The notes under the pieces: generated by a model
Seen by the model: the letters and a program-made list of their open reading frames with translations, nothing else
What the model was told of the DNA's origin: nothing
The model's database searches: none
Origin: Burkholderia paludis
GTDB taxonomy: Bacteria > Pseudomonadota > Gammaproteobacteria > Burkholderiales > Burkholderiaceae
Assembly: GCF_000732615.1 (NCBI RefSeq)
Contig: NZ_JPGL01000007.1
Location: forward strand, 186,001 to 250,000
Length of the DNA stretch: 64,000 bases
Reading direction: 5' to 3'
Translations under genes and position numbers: made by a program
Shown here: positions 23,980-33,648 of the stretch, piece after piece
Layout: the number at the start of each line of letters is the position of its first letter
Numbering within the stretch: the stretch's first letter is position 1

Positions 23980-25671
23980 ATGTCGAACCAGGACAACAAT
24001 CACAACCCGAACCCGACGAACGAGCCTGCCGCGTCCGTCTCCCGCCGCGGCTTTCTGAAACTCGCCGGCGTATCCGGCCTCGCGACCGCCGCCGGCGGCC
24101 TGGCGGCCGCGCGGGCCGCCGCGTCGAACCCGGACGGCACGCCCGAACAGGTCCATCTCACGTGGGGCAACGACCCGACGTCGGAAGTCGTGATTTCATG
24201 GGCCTCGCTCGCTTCCGCCGTCAATCCGCGCGCACGCATCGTCGCCGACGGCGAGCCGGCGCGCACCGTGCACGGCGTCCAGCGCCTGTACACCGACGGC
24301 CTGAACGGCGAGACCGTGTTCGCGTACCACGCGCGCGTGCACGGGCTCAAGCCGAACACGCGCTACCGCTACGAGATCACGGCCGACAACGACAGCAACG
24401 CCGCACAGCCGTTCTCCGCGAATTTCTCGACCGCGCCGCGCGGCCGCGCGCCGTTCCGTTTCACGAGCTACGGTGACCTCGCGACGCCGAACGGCGCATG
24501 GGTGCTGTCGTCGCCGCAGAGCCGCTTCGCGGTGCAGGCCGTCGAACAGTTCCAGCCGCTGTTCCACCTGCTGAACGGCGACCTCTGCTACGCGAACCTG
24601 AACCCCGCGCACCAGCCCGAGGTGTGGCGCGATTTCGGCAACAACAACCAGACGTCGGCCGCGAACCGTCCGTGGATGCCGTGCCCCGGCAATCACGAGA
24701 TCGAATTCAACAACGGCCCGCAGGGGCTCGACTCGTATCTCGCGCGCTATACGCTGCCGGAGAACGGCACGCGCTTCCCGGGCCGCTGGTACAGCTTCCG
24801 CGTGAGCTCGGTGCTGTTCGTGTCGCTCGACGCCGACGACGTCGTGTACCAGGACGCGGCCGCCTTCGTCGGCGGCCCCGCGCCGCTGGTGCCGGCCGCG
24901 AGCACGGGCCGCCCGCCGATCGAGCCCGGCACGTCGTTCTACGTGCGCGGCTACAGCAACGGCGAGCAGACGCGCTGGCTCGAACACACGCTGCGCCATG
25001 CCGCGCATGACGACGACATCGACTGGATCATCGTGCAGATGCACCAGGACGCGCTCAGTTCGTCGAAGACGGGCAACGGTTCCGACAAGGGCATTCGCGA
25101 GGCGTGGCTGCCGCTGTTCGACCGCTACGGCGTCGACCTCGTGCTGTGCGGCCACGATCACGACTACGAGCGCAGCTACCCGGTGCGCGGCTGCAATCAC
25201 CGCGCGGGCGTCGACGCGTCGACCGGGGAAGTCGTCGAGACGCTGCAGCCGCGCCCGGTCGGCACGACCGATCCGGACCGCACGAAGTTCGACACGAGCC
25301 ACGGCACGATCCACCTGATTCTCGGCGGCGGCGGCACCAGCGCGCCGCTCGACGTGTACGGCGAGAATCCGGCGACCGGCTTTGCGCAGGCGAAGGTGTT
25401 CACGAAGCCGAACCGGCCGGTGCCCGGCACGGCGCCGAACACGTTCGTGCGTCAGCCGGCCGATGCGCTCGAGGATGCGATCTGGTCCGCGCGCCGCGAT
25501 ACGGGCACCGGCTACGGGATCGCCGTGTTCGACCACGACCCGGGCAAGCCGGGCGGGAACACGACGATCACGATGCGCTACTACCACGCGCCGGGCGCCG
25601 ACCAGCAGCCGACCGCCGACTATGAACTGTTCGAGACGATCGAGCTGAGCAAGAAGCGGTCGGAACGCTGA
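23980..25671 (+). CDS. Tat-exported purple acid phosphatase family metallophosphoesterase
   Basis: A 563-residue phosphoesterase. A twin-arginine signal ([10 protein letters not shown], 21-30, then an Ala/Gly-rich h-region) sends it folded to the periplasm. An N-terminal fibronectin-like purple acid phosphatase domain ([17 protein letters not shown]) is followed by the dimetal catalytic domain with the block motifs [26 protein letters not shown] and [11 protein letters not shown]. Such enzymes hydrolyse phosphomonoesters in the periplasm and help with phosphate scavenging. The start at 23980 was preferred over 23836 because the Tat signal should be near the N-terminus. No Pho box was identified. 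It is monocistronic and followed by a gene on the opposite strand. Confidence 0.93.
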   Translation: MSNQDNNHNPNPTNEPAASVSRRGFLKLAGVSGLATAAGGLAAARAAASNPDGTPEQVHLTWGNDPTSEVVISWASLASAVNPRARIVADGEPARTVHGVQRLYTDGLNGETVFAYHARVHGLKPNTRYRYEITADNDSNAAQPFSANFSTAPRGRAPFRFTSYGDLATPNGAWVLSSPQSRFAVQAVEQFQPLFHLLNGDLCYANLNPAHQPEVWRDFGNNNQTSAANRPWMPCPGNHEIEFNNGPQGLDSYLARYTLPENGTRFPGRWYSFRVSSVLFVSLDADDVVYQDAAAFVGGPAPLVPAASTGRPPIEPGTSFYVRGYSNGEQTRWLEHTLRHAAHDDDIDWIIVQMHQDALSSSKTGNGSDKGIREAWLPLFDRYGVDLVLCGHDHDYERSYPVRGCNHRAGVDASTGEVVETLQPRPVGTTDPDRTKFDTSHGTIHLILGGGGTSAPLDVYGENPATGFAQAKVFTKPNRPVPGTAPNTFVRQPADALEDAIWSARRDTGTGYGIAVFDHDPGKPGGNTTITMRYYHAPGADQQPTADYELFETIELSKKRSER

Positions 25672-25855
25672 TCGGGCGGACGCCCGTTGCTTCGGCCGCA
25701 CCGCGCGCGGGACGCGCGGCGTGCCGGGGCGGTCGGAATGACACGGTGCGCGCAATGGCGGACGACGGTCGGACGTGCGCCGCGCCGCAACGCGGCGCCG
25801 GCTGACGGCGCAGCCTTCGCTGCCTGCCCTTGAAAACGCGATACGCGCCGGCTTG

Positions 25856-26209
25856 CTACCTCAACGAGAAGTTGGCCACCAGCTTCATGCGAATCGGCTG
25901 CGCCCCCTCGTCCGCGACACAGTGGATAGTCTTGAATGCGGCGGTGACCGCGTCGTCGAGTACCGCGTGCCCGCTGCTCTTCAGCACCGTCACGTCCGAC
26001 AGCGTGCCGTCCGGCAGCACGACGCCGCCGACCGTCACCTCCCCGCCCTGGCCCGCGCGACGCGCTTCGGCGGGATACGCGAGGTTGCGCAAGTCGAGCC
26101 GCGTGCAGCGGGCGACCTCCCGCGCATCGACATAAGGTGCATCGGCGCGCGCGGCGCCGGCAAGCATCGTCAAGACGGCGGCTGACACCATCAGCATCGG
26201 GCGATTCAC
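25856..26209 (-). CDS. Periplasmic TonB C-terminal domain protein
   Basis: A 117-residue exported protein: a signal peptide (1-22, ending ARA) followed directly by a TonB/TolA C-terminal fold (LAYPAEARRAGQGGEVTVGGVVLPDGTLSDVTVLKSSGHAVLDDAVTAAF). Full TonB proteins have a membrane anchor and Pro-rich spanner; here these are replaced by a cleavable signal, so it cannot couple ExbBD energy on its own and may bind outer membrane partners. Translation begins at GTG with GGAGGAG six bases upstream. A related but longer, interrupted gene is at 40614-41645. Flanking gaps hold no other gene. Confidence 0.88.
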   Translation of the reverse strand: MNRPMLMVSAAVLTMLAGAARADAPYVDAREVARCTRLDLRNLAYPAEARRAGQGGEVTVGGVVLPDGTLSDVTVLKSSGHAVLDDAVTAAFKTIHCVADEGAQPIRMKLVANFSLR

Positions 26210-26484
26210 CCTGGCTCCTCCGGATCGTTGTGGTTCGTGTCGCGCGACTGGATGCGCGACATGTCAATGCAGCTGCGTGACTATACCGCGACGCGCCGTT
26301 CGACGACTCGCGCCCGACTGCGGCCTCGCACGCCCGTTCGCCGCCTCCGTCGCGGCCCGGTCGCCGTCGCCCCGTTAAACTATGCGTTTCCGCAGGCACC
26401 TGCCGTATCGCATCGCGATCGCGGCGCCGCGCGGCGGCACCGAACCATCCGGGATCGGACCGGCACTTGAAACAGGCAGGACGC

Positions 26485-27429
26485 ATGAATCGCAGGAATA
26501 AGGCAACGCTCACCGGGCTCGGCGCCGTGTTGTTGTGGGCATCGGTGGTCGCGCTCGTTCGCGGCGTCAGCGAAAGCCTCGGTGCAACCGGCGGCGCGGC
26601 GATGATCTATACGGTGGCCTCCGCGCTTCTGCTGCTGACCGTCGGCTTCCCCGACCTGAGCAGGTTTCCGAAGCCCTATCTGATCTGGGGCGGGCTGCTG
26701 TTCGTCGCGTACGAACTGTGCCTGTCCCTCGCCATCGGCTATGCGCACACCGGCCAGCAGGCGATCGAAGTCTCGATGGTCAACTATCTGTGGCCGAGTT
26801 TCACGCTCGTCGCGGCAATCGTGTTCAACCGGCAGCGCGCCAGCCTGCTGGTCGTGCCGGGCGTCCTGCTGTCGATGCTCGGCATCTGCCGGGTGCTCGG
26901 CGGCGAGCGGGGCCTCGATCCGGCCGGCATGCTGCACAACGTCGCGGACAATCCGCTGAGCTACGGCCTCGCGTTCTTCGGCGCGCTGCTCTGGGCCGGC
27001 TATTGCACGATCACCGCGCGCCTTGCCGACGGCAAGAACGGCGTCACGCCGTTCTTCATGCTGGTGGCGCTGGCGCTCTGGATCAAGTTCGCGGTCGAAG
27101 GCGGCGGCGGCATGACGTTCAGCGTGCATGCGGTCGTCTGCATCGTGCTGGCGGCATCGGCGCTCGGGTTCGGCTATGCGGCCTGGAATACCGGCATCAT
27201 GCACGGCAACGTGACGGTGATCGTCGGCGCGTCGTACTTCACTCCGGTGCTCGCCGCCCTGCTCGCCGCCACGCTGCTGCGTGCGCCGCTGTCGATCGAA
27301 TTCTGGCAAGGCGCGTCGATGGTGTGCGGCGGCTCGATCCTGTGCTGGCTCTCGACGCGCAGCCGGCGCCGCGAGAAAGCCGCGCCCGTTCAGGTCGCCG
27401 GGCGCGCGCAGGGCAACTGCCCCGAGTAA
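26485..27429 (+). CDS. EamA/DMT exporter, YddG-like aromatic amino acid exporter
   Basis: A 314-residue inner membrane protein with ten hydrophobic segments forming two EamA repeats. Sequence such as GAVLLWASVVALVRGVSE, EVSMVNYLWPSFTLV, DNPLSYGLAFFGALLWAGYC and MHGNVTVIVGASYFTPVLAAL is characteristic of YddG, which exports aromatic amino acids and related compounds such as paraquat. The start ATG at 26485 is internal to a slightly longer TTG-initiated frame; the ATG gives the normal YddG length. Expression is monocistronic as far as can be seen. Substrate assignment follows from family similarity. Confidence 0.9.
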   Translation: MNRRNKATLTGLGAVLLWASVVALVRGVSESLGATGGAAMIYTVASALLLLTVGFPDLSRFPKPYLIWGGLLFVAYELCLSLAIGYAHTGQQAIEVSMVNYLWPSFTLVAAIVFNRQRASLLVVPGVLLSMLGICRVLGGERGLDPAGMLHNVADNPLSYGLAFFGALLWAGYCTITARLADGKNGVTPFFMLVALALWIKFAVEGGGGMTFSVHAVVCIVLAASALGFGYAAWNTGIMHGNVTVIVGASYFTPVLAALLAATLLRAPLSIEFWQGASMVCGGSILCWLSTRSRRREKAAPVQVAGRAQGNCPE

Positions 27430-27483
27430 GGCGGCCGGGCGCCGTCGACGGAACACAGGTCGACAGCAACGCCCGCGCCCGCG

Positions 27484-28116
27484 CTAGCTGCGCGATTCCA
27501 GCGCGATACGCGCCGCGAGCCCGGCCAGCACCGTCCCCATCAACCAGCGCTGGACCAGCGCCCATGCCGGCCGGCCCGCGAGGAAACCCGCGACGGCGCC
27601 GGCCATGCACGCAATCAGCGCGTTCACGCTGACGCTCACCGCGATCTGCACGCAGCCGAGCGCCAGCGATTGCGCGAGCACGCTGCCGTGCCCCGGCGCA
27701 ATGAACTGCGGCAGCAGCGACAGGTACATCACGGCGATCTTCGGATTCGCGAGGTTCGTGACGAACCCCATCGCGAAAAGCTTCGCGCGGCTGTCGGGCG
27801 GCAGTTGCCGGACCTGGAACGCCGAGCGGCCGCCCGGCTTCAGCGCCTGCCACGCGAGGTACGACAGGTACAGCGCACCGGCGAAGCGCAGGACATCGTA
27901 TGCATACGGCACGGTCAGCAGCAACGCGGTGATGCCCAGCGCCGCGCACACCATGTAGAACACGAACCCCAGCGCGACGCCGCCGAGCGACACCAGCCCG
28001 GCGCGGCGGCCCTGACAGATCGAGCGCGAGACCAGGTAGATCATGTTCGGCCCCGGCGTCAGCACCATGCCGAGCGATACAAGCCCGAACGCAAGCAAGG
28101 CGGATAGTGTCGGCAC
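27484..28116 (-). CDS. LysE/RhtB-family amino acid exporter
   Basis: A 210-residue membrane protein of the LysE/RhtB family, with six hydrophobic segments and the family signature near the N-terminus, LTPGPNMIYLVSRSICQGRRAG, plus GFVTNLANPKIAVMYLSLLPQF. Members export amino acids, homoserine lactones or related metabolites. The start is GTG at 28116 with GGAG six bases upstream; the 16 codons ahead are not membrane-like. It is downstream of a LysR gene on the same strand (126-base gap), which may regulate it. Confidence 0.92.
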   Translation of the reverse strand: MPTLSALLAFGLVSLGMVLTPGPNMIYLVSRSICQGRRAGLVSLGGVALGFVFYMVCAALGITALLLTVPYAYDVLRFAGALYLSYLAWQALKPGGRSAFQVRQLPPDSRAKLFAMGFVTNLANPKIAVMYLSLLPQFIAPGHGSVLAQSLALGCVQIAVSVSVNALIACMAGAVAGFLAGRPAWALVQRWLMGTVLAGLAARIALESRS

Positions 28117-28242
28117 GGGAATCTCCTTCGGGGCAACGCAGTCAACGGGGCGAGGTGCGAACAATATATTGCATCCCGACCGTCATCATCATGAATAAAC
28201 TGCAAGCCCCGCATGCATGCCGTTCATCGCGGCGGCCGTGCG

Positions 28243-29139
28243 TTACCGGCTCTTTTTCGCGCGTGTCCGGAGCGCCTTCGCCGCGTTCGCGCGCTGCAGC
28301 TCGACGAGCCGGACGAACGCGTCGGTCACCGCGTTGCCGGCGGCATTCCACGACAGCCGCACGGAGCGCTGCAGCCTTGGCGACAGCTCCAGTACATGGC
28401 CGCCGAACGGCGTGTACGTGAGCGTGATGCGCGGCACGATCGACACGCCCATGCCGGCCTCCGCCATCGACAGGATGGTGCGCATCTCGACCACGTTGAA
28501 CACGGCCCGCAGCGGCGCGCCGCCGCGCGCGAAGTAATCCGCGATCACCGGCCCGCAGCCCGCCTTCGAAAAAATGAACGGCGCCGCGGACAACTGCTTC
28601 GCCGATACGCGCTTGCGACCGGCGAACAGGCCGTCGGCCGCCACCGCGACGAAATCCTCGTCGAGCAGCGGCAGATCGTGCGCGAACGTCTTCGTGCCGG
28701 CCACCACGCCGATGTCGGCCGTACCGTCCTCGATCCACCCTTCGACTTCGCTGTCCGTGCCTTCGAGCAGCACCGCCGACACGCCCTGGTGCATCTCCTT
28801 CAGCGCCTCGAGCGCAGGCACGACGAACGCCAGCGACACGCTCGGCAGCGACGCGACCACCAGCTTTCCCTCGAGCTTGCCGCGCGACAGGCTGAACTGC
28901 TGGCGCAGCGTCTGCGCCTCCCGCACCACGCTCTGGACGTACGGCCACAGGCGTTCGCCCGCCGCCGTCAGGACGACCGGCTGCCGGTCGCGCCAGAGCA
29001 GCTTGACCTGCGTGAGCTCCTCCAGCTCGGTCAGCGCATGGCTGATCGCGGATTGACTGCGGCTGAGCCGCTCGGCCGCGGCCGTGAGCGACCCGAGTTC
29101 GACCACGGCCGCCAGTGCCTGCAACTGGGCAAGCGTCAT
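28243..29139 (-). CDS. LysR-family transcriptional regulator
   Basis: A 298-residue LysR regulator. The helix-turn-helix is LGSLTAAAERLSRSQSAISHALTELEE, followed by the linker helix and effector domain from about residue 88 (GKLVVASLPSVSLAFVVPAL). It ends in a basic tail (TRAKKSR). The start at 29139 has AAGGAG upstream and is 18 codons inside the open frame. It is divergent from the TauE/SafE-type permease at 29454, a frequent arrangement for regulation of sulfonate or organic acid export. The 314-base divergent gap holds an AT-rich promoter zone around 29190-29215. Confidence 0.92.
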   Translation of the reverse strand: MTLAQLQALAAVVELGSLTAAAERLSRSQSAISHALTELEELTQVKLLWRDRQPVVLTAAGERLWPYVQSVVREAQTLRQQFSLSRGKLEGKLVVASLPSVSLAFVVPALEALKEMHQGVSAVLLEGTDSEVEGWIEDGTADIGVVAGTKTFAHDLPLLDEDFVAVAADGLFAGRKRVSAKQLSAAPFIFSKAGCGPVIADYFARGGAPLRAVFNVVEMRTILSMAEAGMGVSIVPRITLTYTPFGGHVLELSPRLQRSVRLSWNAAGNAVTDAFVRLVELQRANAAKALRTRAKKSR

Positions 29140-29453
29140 TGCATCTCCTTGTCTGATGGCATCTACATCGTGCATGAACCGGCTGATCGTCATGAATTAT
29201 ATTGAACCGGTGCGACGATCGTTCGGACGACCTTCACCGCGCTCGGCAGCCGGATCGAACGACGCCGCGACGCTCAGGTAAGATGCGTCCTCGAACCGCC
29301 GCGTCGACGGCATGCGCGCCCGGCCGCACGACGGGCCGCGCCATGCGACCGGATGATCGGCCCGAGCCGGACCACAACGAATGCGTGCGTCACGCACGCG
29401 AGCGCAACGGGCGCCGTCGAGCGCGCCCGGCGCCGGATATGCCGCGACAAGCC

Positions 29454-30296
29454 ATGATTCATTTCAATCTGACTGAAGGGGTGCTGGTCTCCAGCCTGCA
29501 GGGTCTCACGGCGCTCGACCTGGCCGGTATCGCCGTCGCGCTGTTGCTGGGCGGCATGGCGAAGGGCATCACGGGCATCGGCGTGCCGCTGATCGCGATG
29601 CCGATACTCAGCCAGTTCCTGCCGATCCGGCATGCGGTGCTGCTGCTGTCGATGCCGATCATCCTGGGCAACATCCCGCAGGCGCTGGAAGGCGGCCAGG
29701 TGCTGGCGACGGCGCGCAAGATCGCCGCGCCGATCGCGGGCACGGTGATCGGCAACATCGCCGGCGTGGCGATCCTGCTCTCGCTCGATCCCGGTCACGC
29801 GCAAGCGGCATCCGGCGCGCTGCTGATCCTGGCGGCGGCGCTGATGCTCGCCGCACCGAAGCTGAGCCTGCCGGATGCATGGCGCAAGCCGGTCGGCTTC
29901 GTACTCGGCTTCGGCGCGGCGCTGATGGAAAGCATCGCGTCGGTTCCCGGGCCGCTGCTCGCCACCTACCTGATCTCGTCCGGTGCGACCGGGCGGGCGT
30001 TCACGAAGCAGATCGCGATCATCCTGGTGGTGTCGATCGTCACGCTGATCACGACGTTCAGCGGCGCCATGCATGCGAGCGGCGCCGACCTCGCGATCTC
30101 GGCGGCCGCCAGCCTGCCGGCCATCGCGGGCATGTGGCTCGTTCGCCCGCTGCGGGACAGGATGTCGCCGCGCCTCTTCAGGAGGGTCGTCCTGCTGTTC
30201 GTGCTCATCGCGGCATCGCAGATGATCTGGAAGTCGGGCGTGTTCCGGCACGGCGGATCGCACGCGCTCCAAGCGGGCAGCGCGCACACCGGATAA
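29454..30296 (+). CDS. TauE/SafE (sulfite exporter-type) membrane permease
   Basis: A 280-residue polytopic protein of the TauE/SafE/DUF81 family with about eight hydrophobic segments in two repeats; the first repeat has the signature AKGITGIGVPLIAMPIL and the second GFGAALMESIASVPGPLLATYLI. Members export sulfite, sulfonates or organic anions. Either ATG at 29439 or 29454 could start it; neither has a strong ribosome site, and I chose the one closest to the hydrophobic part. It is divergent from a LysR gene. The substrate is not deducible. Confidence 0.85.
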   Translation: MIHFNLTEGVLVSSLQGLTALDLAGIAVALLLGGMAKGITGIGVPLIAMPILSQFLPIRHAVLLLSMPIILGNIPQALEGGQVLATARKIAAPIAGTVIGNIAGVAILLSLDPGHAQAASGALLILAAALMLAAPKLSLPDAWRKPVGFVLGFGAALMESIASVPGPLLATYLISSGATGRAFTKQIAIILVVSIVTLITTFSGAMHASGADLAISAAASLPAIAGMWLVRPLRDRMSPRLFRRVVLLFVLIAASQMIWKSGVFRHGGSHALQAGSAHTG

Positions 30297-30449
30297 CCGC
30301 CCGCTGTCCCGCATGCGTTCTGAAAGCTGCAAAGCGTAGTATTCGCGAACCCGGCGTATCGCCCCGCCCGACGGCGCGACGATACGCGAACGACTTTGCT
30401 GCTCGCACGCGGCGCCTCATCGGCGCCGCCACGTTTTCAGAGGCACGAA

Positions 30450-30530
30450 ATGGAAACCTATGTGTTGCTCGGCTGCGGCTTCGGCCTTGGCCTGTTGATC
30501 GCGATCTGGGGCATCTGGCAGCTCAGGTAA
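30450..30530 (+). CDS. 26-residue single-span membrane micropeptide
   Basis: ATG at 30450 to TAA at 30530 encodes METYVLLGCGFGLGLLIAIW plus GIWQLR, one hydrophobic helix with an acidic N-terminus and an Arg C-terminus. A GAGGCACGAA ribosome site precedes it. This is the layout of small inner-membrane regulatory subunits such as CydX or KdpF, but no such complex is adjacent, so the partner is unknown. Codons are normal for the host. It lies alone between the permease and a LysR gene. Confidence 0.55.
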   Translation: METYVLLGCGFGLGLLIAIWGIWQLR

Positions 30531-30651
30531 CGCTTGCCGGCGCCGTCCACGCGCAAGGCGTCCGTATGCAGACGGACAGGAAAGCGCAGGCAGCATGAGC
30601 GACTTTAGCCGAATCGCTTCGCACTCCGATTAAACTCCCCTGCCGCACAGG

Positions 30652-31602
30652 CTACCCGCGCAGCCTGCGGTCCACATGCAGCCGCGATCGGGCTTCGTCG
30701 AAACGCGCGCACGCGTCCTTCAGCCACGCCGAAAAGGCCGCGGTGCGCGGATCGTCGGGATTGCGCGACAGCAGCATGTAGCGCGCCGGCGCACGCACGT
30801 GCGTACCGAACACATCCACCAAGCGTCCGCTCGCAATCTCGTCGTGCACCAGCGCGGCGCGCCCCATCGCGACGCCCTGATGATTCAGCGCGGCCGTGAT
30901 CGCCAGGCTGGAGAAATTGAATTGCGGGCCGTCAAGATGCGCAAGCCATGCGGGGCGAACAGCCGCCAGCCACGTGCGCCACTCCACGAACTCGGGTGCG
31001 CCGCCCCACGGCGCGGCGTCGTGCAGCAGGACGACGCCGTCCGGCGAGGTCCCGTCCGCAAAGGACGGATGCCGCGCCAGATACGCGGGCGTGGCGACCG
31101 GGAACAGGGTTTCGTCGAGGATGGCCTCGGCATGCAGCCGGTCGTATTGCCCCGGGTCGTAGCGCACCGCCACGTTGATGTCGCCGGTCTCCATCGACTG
31201 ACGATCCAGCACCTGGAACTCGGCCTGCATGCGAACCGGCACGTTCGGCTGTCGCAGATGGAATTCGGACAGGCGCGGCATCAGCCATTGCAGCGCGAAC
31301 GACGGCAGGCAACTGACCTGCAGCGGCGCATCCGGCGTGTCGAGCGTCTGCAGCGTGCGATGGATGTCGACGAACGCGCTCGACATCGTCGCGAGCAGGA
31401 TCGCGCCCTTCCCGGTCAATTTCAGCCCGCGCGCCTGGCGCACGAACAGCGGATAACCCAGCCGGTCCTCCAGATGCCGGATCTGCTGGCTCACGGCGCT
31501 TTGCGTCAGGTTGAACGCCTGCGCCGTCTTCGTGAAGCTCAGCAGCCGGCCAGCCGTTTCAAAGCAGAGCAACGCCCCCAGGATCGAACCGTCGAGTCGC
31601 AT
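30652..31602 (-). CDS. GcvA/DsdC-like LysR regulator
   Basis: A 316-residue LysR protein of the GcvA subgroup: the helix-turn-helix is LLSFTKTAQAFNLTQSAVSQQIRHLEDRLG, followed by PLFVRQARGLKLTGKG and an effector domain with CLPSFALQWLMPRL, all GcvA-type wording. The start MRLDGSILGALLCFE at 31602 is 23 codons into the open frame. It is divergent from D-serine dehydratase, the arrangement of dsdC/dsdA in enterobacteria, so it is probably the D-serine-responsive activator. A CTAAT-type inverted repeat, the core recognised by GcvA, is in the gap. Confidence 0.9.
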   Translation of the reverse strand: MRLDGSILGALLCFETAGRLLSFTKTAQAFNLTQSAVSQQIRHLEDRLGYPLFVRQARGLKLTGKGAILLATMSSAFVDIHRTLQTLDTPDAPLQVSCLPSFALQWLMPRLSEFHLRQPNVPVRMQAEFQVLDRQSMETGDINVAVRYDPGQYDRLHAEAILDETLFPVATPAYLARHPSFADGTSPDGVVLLHDAAPWGGAPEFVEWRTWLAAVRPAWLAHLDGPQFNFSSLAITAALNHQGVAMGRAALVHDEIASGRLVDVFGTHVRAPARYMLLSRNPDDPRTAAFSAWLKDACARFDEARSRLHVDRRLRG

Positions 31603-31616
31603 GAATATAAGTCCGG

Positions 31617-31632
31617 CTAATACATGGATTAG
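31617..31632. promoter_or_regulatory. CTAAT inverted repeat, candidate GcvA/DsdC-type site
   Basis: CTAATACATGGATTAG: the arms CTAAT and ATTAG face each other around a CATG core. CTAAT is the known core of GcvA binding sites, and this site sits between the divergent GcvA-like regulator (15 bases away) and dsdA (80 bases away). Confidence 0.55.
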
Positions 31633-31711
31633 AAATCGGCGCTGTCGCGCAAGCAGCGGAAATCGTAGCATTCCAGCCAGTTATCCGGACTTTCCGACGC
31701 AAATTCGATCC

Positions 31712-33037
31712 ATGACCTTCACGCTCCAACCCGCCGGCTTATTAGCCGACCTTCAATCGCACCGCCCGCTTCTGTGGCTGAATCCTCATGCCGGCAGCCC
31801 GTTGCCGCCGGACGCGCCGGCGCTCGCCGCCATTGCGACGGCCGAGGCGCGGCTGGCGCGCTGCGAGCCGCTGCTGGCCGAACTGTTTCCCGAACTCGCC
31901 GCGAGCGGCGGAAAAATCGAATCGCCGCTGATGCCGGCGGACGCCCTGCAGCGCAACCTGTCGCACCCGGCGGATCCGCACGGCGCCTGGTTCATCAAGC
32001 GCGACGACGCGTTGCCGGTCGCCGGTTCGATCAAGGCGCGCGGCGGCTTTCATGAAGTGCTCGCACTCGCGGAGTCGCTCGCGATCGGGCACGGGCTGCT
32101 CGAACCGGACGGCGACCGCCGCGTTCTCGCGTCCACGGCCGCACGCGACCTGTTTGCCGCGCACACCGTCATCGTGGGCAGCACCGGCAATCTCGGCCTG
32201 AGCATCGGCGTGATGGCCGCCGCGCTGGGCTTCGAGTCGATCGTTCACATGTCGACCGACGCGAAGCCTTGGAAGAAGGCGCGCCTGAGAACGCGCGGCG
32301 TCCGCGTGATAGAGCACGACGGCGACTACGCACAGGCCGTCGCGGCCGGACGAGCGCAGGCGCTCGACGGGCCGCGCAGCCATTTCGTCGACGACGAGGG
32401 TTCGCCGCTGCTGTTCCTCGGCTACGCGGCCGGCGCCCGGCATCTCGCGGCGCAGCTCGCCGCGGCCGGCCGCCGCGTGGACGCGGCGCATCCGCTCTTC
32501 GTCCATCTCCCGTGCGGCGTCGGCGGCGCGCCCGGCGGTATCGCGTACGGCCTCAAGGCGCTGTTCGGCGAGCACGTCCACTGCTTTTTCGCCGAACCCG
32601 TCGCGTCGCCCTGCATGCTGGTCCAGCTGGCCGCCGGCCCCGGGCGGCCCGTGTCCGTCTACGACGCCGGGCTCGACAACCGGACCGAAGCCGACGGCCT
32701 CGCCGTCGCCCAGGCGTCGCACCTCGTCAGTCCGCTGATGGCGTCCCTGCTGTCGGGCGTGTTCACCGTCAGCGATGCGCAGCTCTACGCGCAGTTGCTC
32801 GCGGTTCGGCACGCGACGGGCGTGGAACTGGAACCGTCGGCCGCCGCGGCCGTCGCCGGGCCCGGCTGGCTGACCCGGTCGCAGGCCGGCCGCGACTACG
32901 TGCGCCGCCACGCGCTCGACCTCAGCCGGTCGACCCACGTCATCTGGGCGACGGGCGGCTCGCTCGTGCCGCCGGAGGAACACCGCCGTTTCCACGCGCA
33001 TGCGACGGCGCTCGCCAACGCCGCGCCCGGCGCGTGA
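31712..33037 (+). CDS. dsdA: D-serine dehydratase (ammonia-lyase)
   Basis: A 441-residue PLP enzyme of fold type II that converts D-serine to pyruvate and ammonia, detoxifying and using it as carbon and nitrogen source. The PLP lysine is Lys108 in VAGSIKARGGFHE; the phosphate-binding glycine loop is VGSTGNLGLS (155-164), and the late HVIWATGGSLVPP segment is the DsdA C-terminal signature. Length matches E. coli DsdA (442). The ATG at 31712 is separated from the divergent LysR gene by 110 bases. No DsdX permease is adjacent. It is presumably induced by D-serine through the regulator at 30652. Confidence 0.95.
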   Translation: MTFTLQPAGLLADLQSHRPLLWLNPHAGSPLPPDAPALAAIATAEARLARCEPLLAELFPELAASGGKIESPLMPADALQRNLSHPADPHGAWFIKRDDALPVAGSIKARGGFHEVLALAESLAIGHGLLEPDGDRRVLASTAARDLFAAHTVIVGSTGNLGLSIGVMAAALGFESIVHMSTDAKPWKKARLRTRGVRVIEHDGDYAQAVAAGRAQALDGPRSHFVDDEGSPLLFLGYAAGARHLAAQLAAAGRRVDAAHPLFVHLPCGVGGAPGGIAYGLKALFGEHVHCFFAEPVASPCMLVQLAAGPGRPVSVYDAGLDNRTEADGLAVAQASHLVSPLMASLLSGVFTVSDAQLYAQLLAVRHATGVELEPSAAAAVAGPGWLTRSQAGRDYVRRHALDLSRSTHVIWATGGSLVPPEEHRRFHAHATALANAAPGA

Positions 33038-33090
33038 CGGCGTTCAGCGGCGCGCCTGCCCCGTTCCCGAAGACGGGTTAGACTCTCCGG

Positions 33091-33348
33091 ATGGAACCAT
33101 GCCGTTATTGCCTGAGAATCCGCGATGAATGGGATTGCCACGGGGACGAATGCCGCCGCGCCATCGCCAAGGCACTGCGCCGGCAGCGCGCGGGCCTGCC
33201 GATGGTGCCCGACCGCATCCGCAACGAACTGCCGTCCGGCGCGCCGACCCAGCAGGTGATCGCCGTGCTGTCGCGGCAGCGCCTGCGCGCACGCCGCGGC
33301 AACGAGGAACGCCGGGAACGCAAGGAAATCGACGACGACGGCGTCTGA
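33091..33348 (+). CDS. Small Cys4 zinc-ribbon-like protein
   Basis: An 85-residue cytoplasmic protein. The N-terminus has four cysteines, MEPCRYCLRIRDEWDCHGDEC (4, 7, 16, 21), in a CxxC...CxxxxC spacing that could bind one zinc. The rest is strongly basic then acidic (RRQRAGLP, RRGNEERRERKEIDDDG), helical and hydrophilic. No named family fits. It follows dsdA by 53 bases on the same strand and may be read from the same promoter. A nucleic-acid-binding role is a guess from charge and cysteines. Confidence 0.7.
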   Translation: MEPCRYCLRIRDEWDCHGDECRRAIAKALRRQRAGLPMVPDRIRNELPSGAPTQQVIAVLSRQRLRARRGNEERRERKEIDDDGV

Positions 33349-33648
33349 TCCCGCACCGCCTCCCGCAACTTGCCCCTTCGCCCGCGCCCTCGACGCCGGG
33401 CACCCGCCCGTACCCCATCCCCCCGCTCCGAGCACACGCTCCGCGTCGAACGCACCGGCCGCCGCGCCCTTGCAAATCCGGCAACACATGATGGGATCAG
33501 CATCGATTCATCTCGATATTATTGCCTCTCCTGCAACGATCTTTCGCTGAAACTCACGTTTACCCTAGGTCGGCCGGCGCCTACGATGTAATCAACCGCT
33601 TACGACAAGGTGTCGAACGCGGAAAGCCAACAAACACCGGAGGTCATC
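33349..33648. other. Intergenic region upstream of the DUF4148 gene
   Basis: Three hundred bases without a supportable gene. From 33490 it becomes AT-richer (TATTATTGCCTCTCC) and should contain the promoter of the DUF4148 gene at 33649. Confidence 0.5.
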
